Assembly (NCBI RefSeq): GCF_003574625.1
Contig: NZ_QNUJ01000001.1
Location: forward strand, 496,001 to 560,000
Reading direction: 5' to 3'
Source: Shinella zoogloeoides
GTDB taxonomy: Bacteria; Pseudomonadota; Alphaproteobacteria; Rhizobiales; Rhizobiaceae
Length of the DNA: 64,000 nt
Below, in pieces: positions 62,442 to 64,000 of the stretch. The notes under the pieces are model-generated. The model searched no databases. It had not been told where the DNA came from and saw only the letters and a list, made by a program, of their open reading frames with translations. Each line of letters begins with the position of its first letter. The first letter of the stretch is position 1. The translations under genes and the position numbers were made by a program.

Positions 62442-63224
62442 ATGGATCACATGACAAATTTCATTTTGACAGAGCAGCGCGGCTCTTGCCGCGTGATCAC
62501 GCTGAATCGCCCTGAGGTTCTCAATGCCTGGCATTCCCACATGCGCCTTGACCTCATGGCTGCGCTGGAATCCGCCGAAGAGGACGCCGCCGTCGGTGCG
62601 ATCATCATGACCGGGGCAGGCGAACGCGCCTTTGGTGCCGGGCAGGATCTCAACGAGACCAAGACCTTCGACCCCGACCGCGCGGAGCTCTGGATCGGCG
62701 AATGGGAGCGGCTCTACGATCGGATACGCAGCCTCTCCAAGCCGTTGATCATGGCGCTGAACGGCCTGGCTGCAGGCTCGGCTTTCCAGGTGACCTTGCT
62801 CGGCGATTTCCGCATCGGCCATGACGGCGTGAAGATGGGGCAGCCGGAGATCAATTCCGGGATCGCGAGCACGACTGGTCCATGGATCATGATGGAGATG
62901 ATCGGGCTTGCGCGCACCACCGACCTGACCCTCAGCGGTCGCATGATGGAGGCGGCGGAATGCGTCGCCATCGGCCTCATCAACCGGATCGTCCCGCGCG
63001 TGGAGGTGCTGGAAGCATCATTGGCGCTCGGCGAACAGCTTGCCGCCAAGCCGAGGCTTGCCATGAAGCTCAACAAGCAGCGTTTCCGTGAAGTCACCGA
63101 GGTCCGTTTCCGCGACGCGCTTGCAGCCGGCGTGCGCAACCAGCGCATCGCCTATGGCGACGGCGAGCCCAACCGCATGATGGAACAGTTTTTCGCCGCC
63201 AAATCAAAGGCGAAGTCCGGCTGA
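62442..63224 (+). CDS. Enoyl-CoA hydratase/isomerase family protein
   Basis: 260 residues from ATG 62442; ATG 62451 is nearly as good. The crotonase fold shows VITLNRPEVLNAWHSHMRLD, the oxyanion-hole segment GAGERAFGAGQDLNE and second oxyanion strand ALNGLAAGSAFQVTLLGDFR, and the catalytic loop MGQPEINSGIASTTG with a Glu in the usual place. C-terminal AKPRLAMKLNKQRF is standard. An acyl-CoA ligase follows 29 bases later, so an acid is activated and then hydrated or isomerised as its CoA ester. Which acid (for example carnitine-, crotonobetaine- or aromatic-type) is unknown. Confidence 0.9.
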   Translation: MDHMTNFILTEQRGSCRVITLNRPEVLNAWHSHMRLDLMAALESAEEDAAVGAIIMTGAGERAFGAGQDLNETKTFDPDRAELWIGEWERLYDRIRSLSKPLIMALNGLAAGSAFQVTLLGDFRIGHDGVKMGQPEINSGIASTTGPWIMMEMIGLARTTDLTLSGRMMEAAECVAIGLINRIVPRVEVLEASLALGEQLAAKPRLAMKLNKQRFREVTEVRFRDALAAGVRNQRIAYGDGEPNRMMEQFFAAKSKAKSG

Positions 63225-63253
63225 ACCGCATTGCAGTCCGCTTTTCAAGATCA

Positions 63254-64000
63254 ATGATTTTTCAGGACTATAGTGTGGAAGACCAAGGTTTCATTTCTCG
63301 CCTGCCGGCTCGGGCCGCCGCTTCGCCCGATGCCATCTATTCGACGTTCGACGGCGAACCGATCACCTTTGCCGCTCTTCATTCCAAATCGGACAATGTC
63401 GCGGTCGCGCTTCGTCGCCTCGGCGTCGAGAAGGGCGATCGCGTGGCGCTGATGCTGCGCAACAGCCCCGACAGCCTCGCCGTGCTGTTCGCCATCGCCA
63501 AGTGCGGCGCCGTCTGGGTGCCAGTGAATGTGCAGCTGCGTGGCGACGGGTTGAGATACATTCTGGAACATTGCGATCCGCGCGTCGTCTTCGCCGATCG
63601 TGATCTCTTTCCGAATATCTCGGAATGCGGTGCCGACATCTCGGCGTTCCGGCTCATCGCAGAGGCAGGCGACACGGAATCGCTCGACCGGCTTGCCAAC
63701 GGCGATCACGTTTTCGCCGAGCCGCTGCCGGCAGCCGATGACCTCTTTGCGCTGAATTACACGTCCGGCACGACCGGCCGCCCGAAGGGGGTGCGCGTCA
63801 CCCATCGCATGTTACGCTATGCGGCGGAGGGCGCGATGCTCTGCTCGGATGCGCGCGATGGCGATGTCTTCTTCGTCTGGGAGCCGCTTTATCACATCGG
63901 CGGCGCGCAGCTTATCCCGATCCCGTTGCTGCGCGACGTCAAACTGTCCATGGTGCAGCGCTTCAGCGCCAGTCGTTTCTGGGATCAGGTGCGCGACTGC
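63254..64000 (+). CDS. Acyl-CoA synthetase / AMP-dependent ligase (3' end outside window)
   Basis: The frame is open from ATG 63254 to the last base, 249 codons, about half of a typical 500-550-residue enzyme. The adenylation signature YTSGTTGRPKGVRVTH and the second motif WEPLYHIGGAQ are visible, as is the N-terminal ARAAASPDAIYSTFDGEPIT. The family joins a carboxylic acid to CoA with ATP. The WEPLYHIGG stretch resembles crotonobetaine/carnitine-CoA ligase-like members, but this is not decisive. It belongs to the operon led by the enoyl-CoA hydratase. Confidence 0.9.
   Translation, partial: MIFQDYSVEDQGFISRLPARAAASPDAIYSTFDGEPITFAALHSKSDNVAVALRRLGVEKGDRVALMLRNSPDSLAVLFAIAKCGAVWVPVNVQLRGDGLRYILEHCDPRVVFADRDLFPNISECGADISAFRLIAEAGDTESLDRLANGDHVFAEPLPAADDLFALNYTSGTTGRPKGVRVTHRMLRYAAEGAMLCSDARDGDVFFVWEPLYHIGGAQLIPIPLLRDVKLSMVQRFSASRFWDQVRDC

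Overview
The window looks like part of a plasmid, chromid or accessory chromosomal region of an alphaproteobacterium of the order Rhizobiales, most likely Rhizobiaceae. The reasons are the high G+C content, dense ATGA-overlapping operons of ABC and TRAP transporters with their catabolic enzymes, a perfect Irr-type iron control element, FixK/FnrN-type anaeroboxes (TTGAC-N4-GTCAA), and the sequence style of the proteins. The assignment is inferred from protein and motif recognition, not from a database search. No rRNA, tRNA, CRISPR array, insertion sequence or phage module was recognised.

Layout. 1-4.0 kb: end of a sugar ABC operon (MalG-type permease, ROK kinase, class II bisphosphate aldolase, P-loop kinase, MalK-type ATPase). 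4.0-4.7 kb: decayed gene fragments. 5.0-17.5 kb: a same-strand catabolic cluster with a GntR regulator, a proline-racemase-family enzyme, a polar amino acid ABC transporter, two aldehyde dehydrogenases, a GMC oxidoreductase, an HpcH/HpaI aldolase, a D-amino-acid-oxidase-family enzyme and an unusual 2-hydroxyacid dehydrogenase. 17.5-17.8 kb: relics of ureG and ureF. 17.8-23.6 kb: nucleoside hydrolase plus a glycine-betaine-type ABC importer (fused double permease) divergent from a TetR regulator across a large palindrome. 23.7-30.1 kb: dtd, a YggS-like PLP protein, glyA, a MocR regulator, a BenE-type transporter and a DUF1275 membrane protein.

30.5-33.8 kb: two-component system, two PepSY proteins and cytochrome b561. 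33.8-36.6 kb: an Irr box in front of a VIT-family metal transporter and a P1B-4-type metal-efflux ATPase, read as an iron-detoxification operon. 36.6-40.1 kb: a low-oxygen module with a universal stress protein, phosphotransacetylase, acetate kinase, a decayed DUF465 gene and three anaeroboxes. 40.3-42.5 kb: a NIT-domain chemoreceptor. 43.3-44.1 kb: a TacAT-like toxin-antitoxin pair. 44.8-50.8 kb: a TRAP transporter operon with gluconokinase, gluconate 5-dehydrogenase and an IolB/KduI-family isomerase under a FadR-type GntR regulator with its operator. 51.0-51.3 kb: livH relic.

51.4-60.8 kb: a polyamine-type ABC importer flanked by two D-amino-acid-oxidase-family enzymes and a DSD1/D-threonine-aldolase-family PLP enzyme, divergent from a MocR regulator with repeated AAAACCAT half-sites. 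60.9-61.4 kb: fused proC and gntR relics. 61.5-64 kb: IclR regulator, enoyl-CoA hydratase and an acyl-CoA ligase cut by the window edge.

Taken together, the window is a set of independent, locally regulated uptake-and-degradation islands. D-amino acid and hydroxy-amino acid chemistry recurs: a proline-racemase-family enzyme, three DAO-family oxidoreductases, DSD1, YggS, SHMT, Dtd and two PLP-type regulators. Iron and oxygen stress functions sit in the middle. Relic fragments mark several island borders, which fits repeated gene gain and loss.
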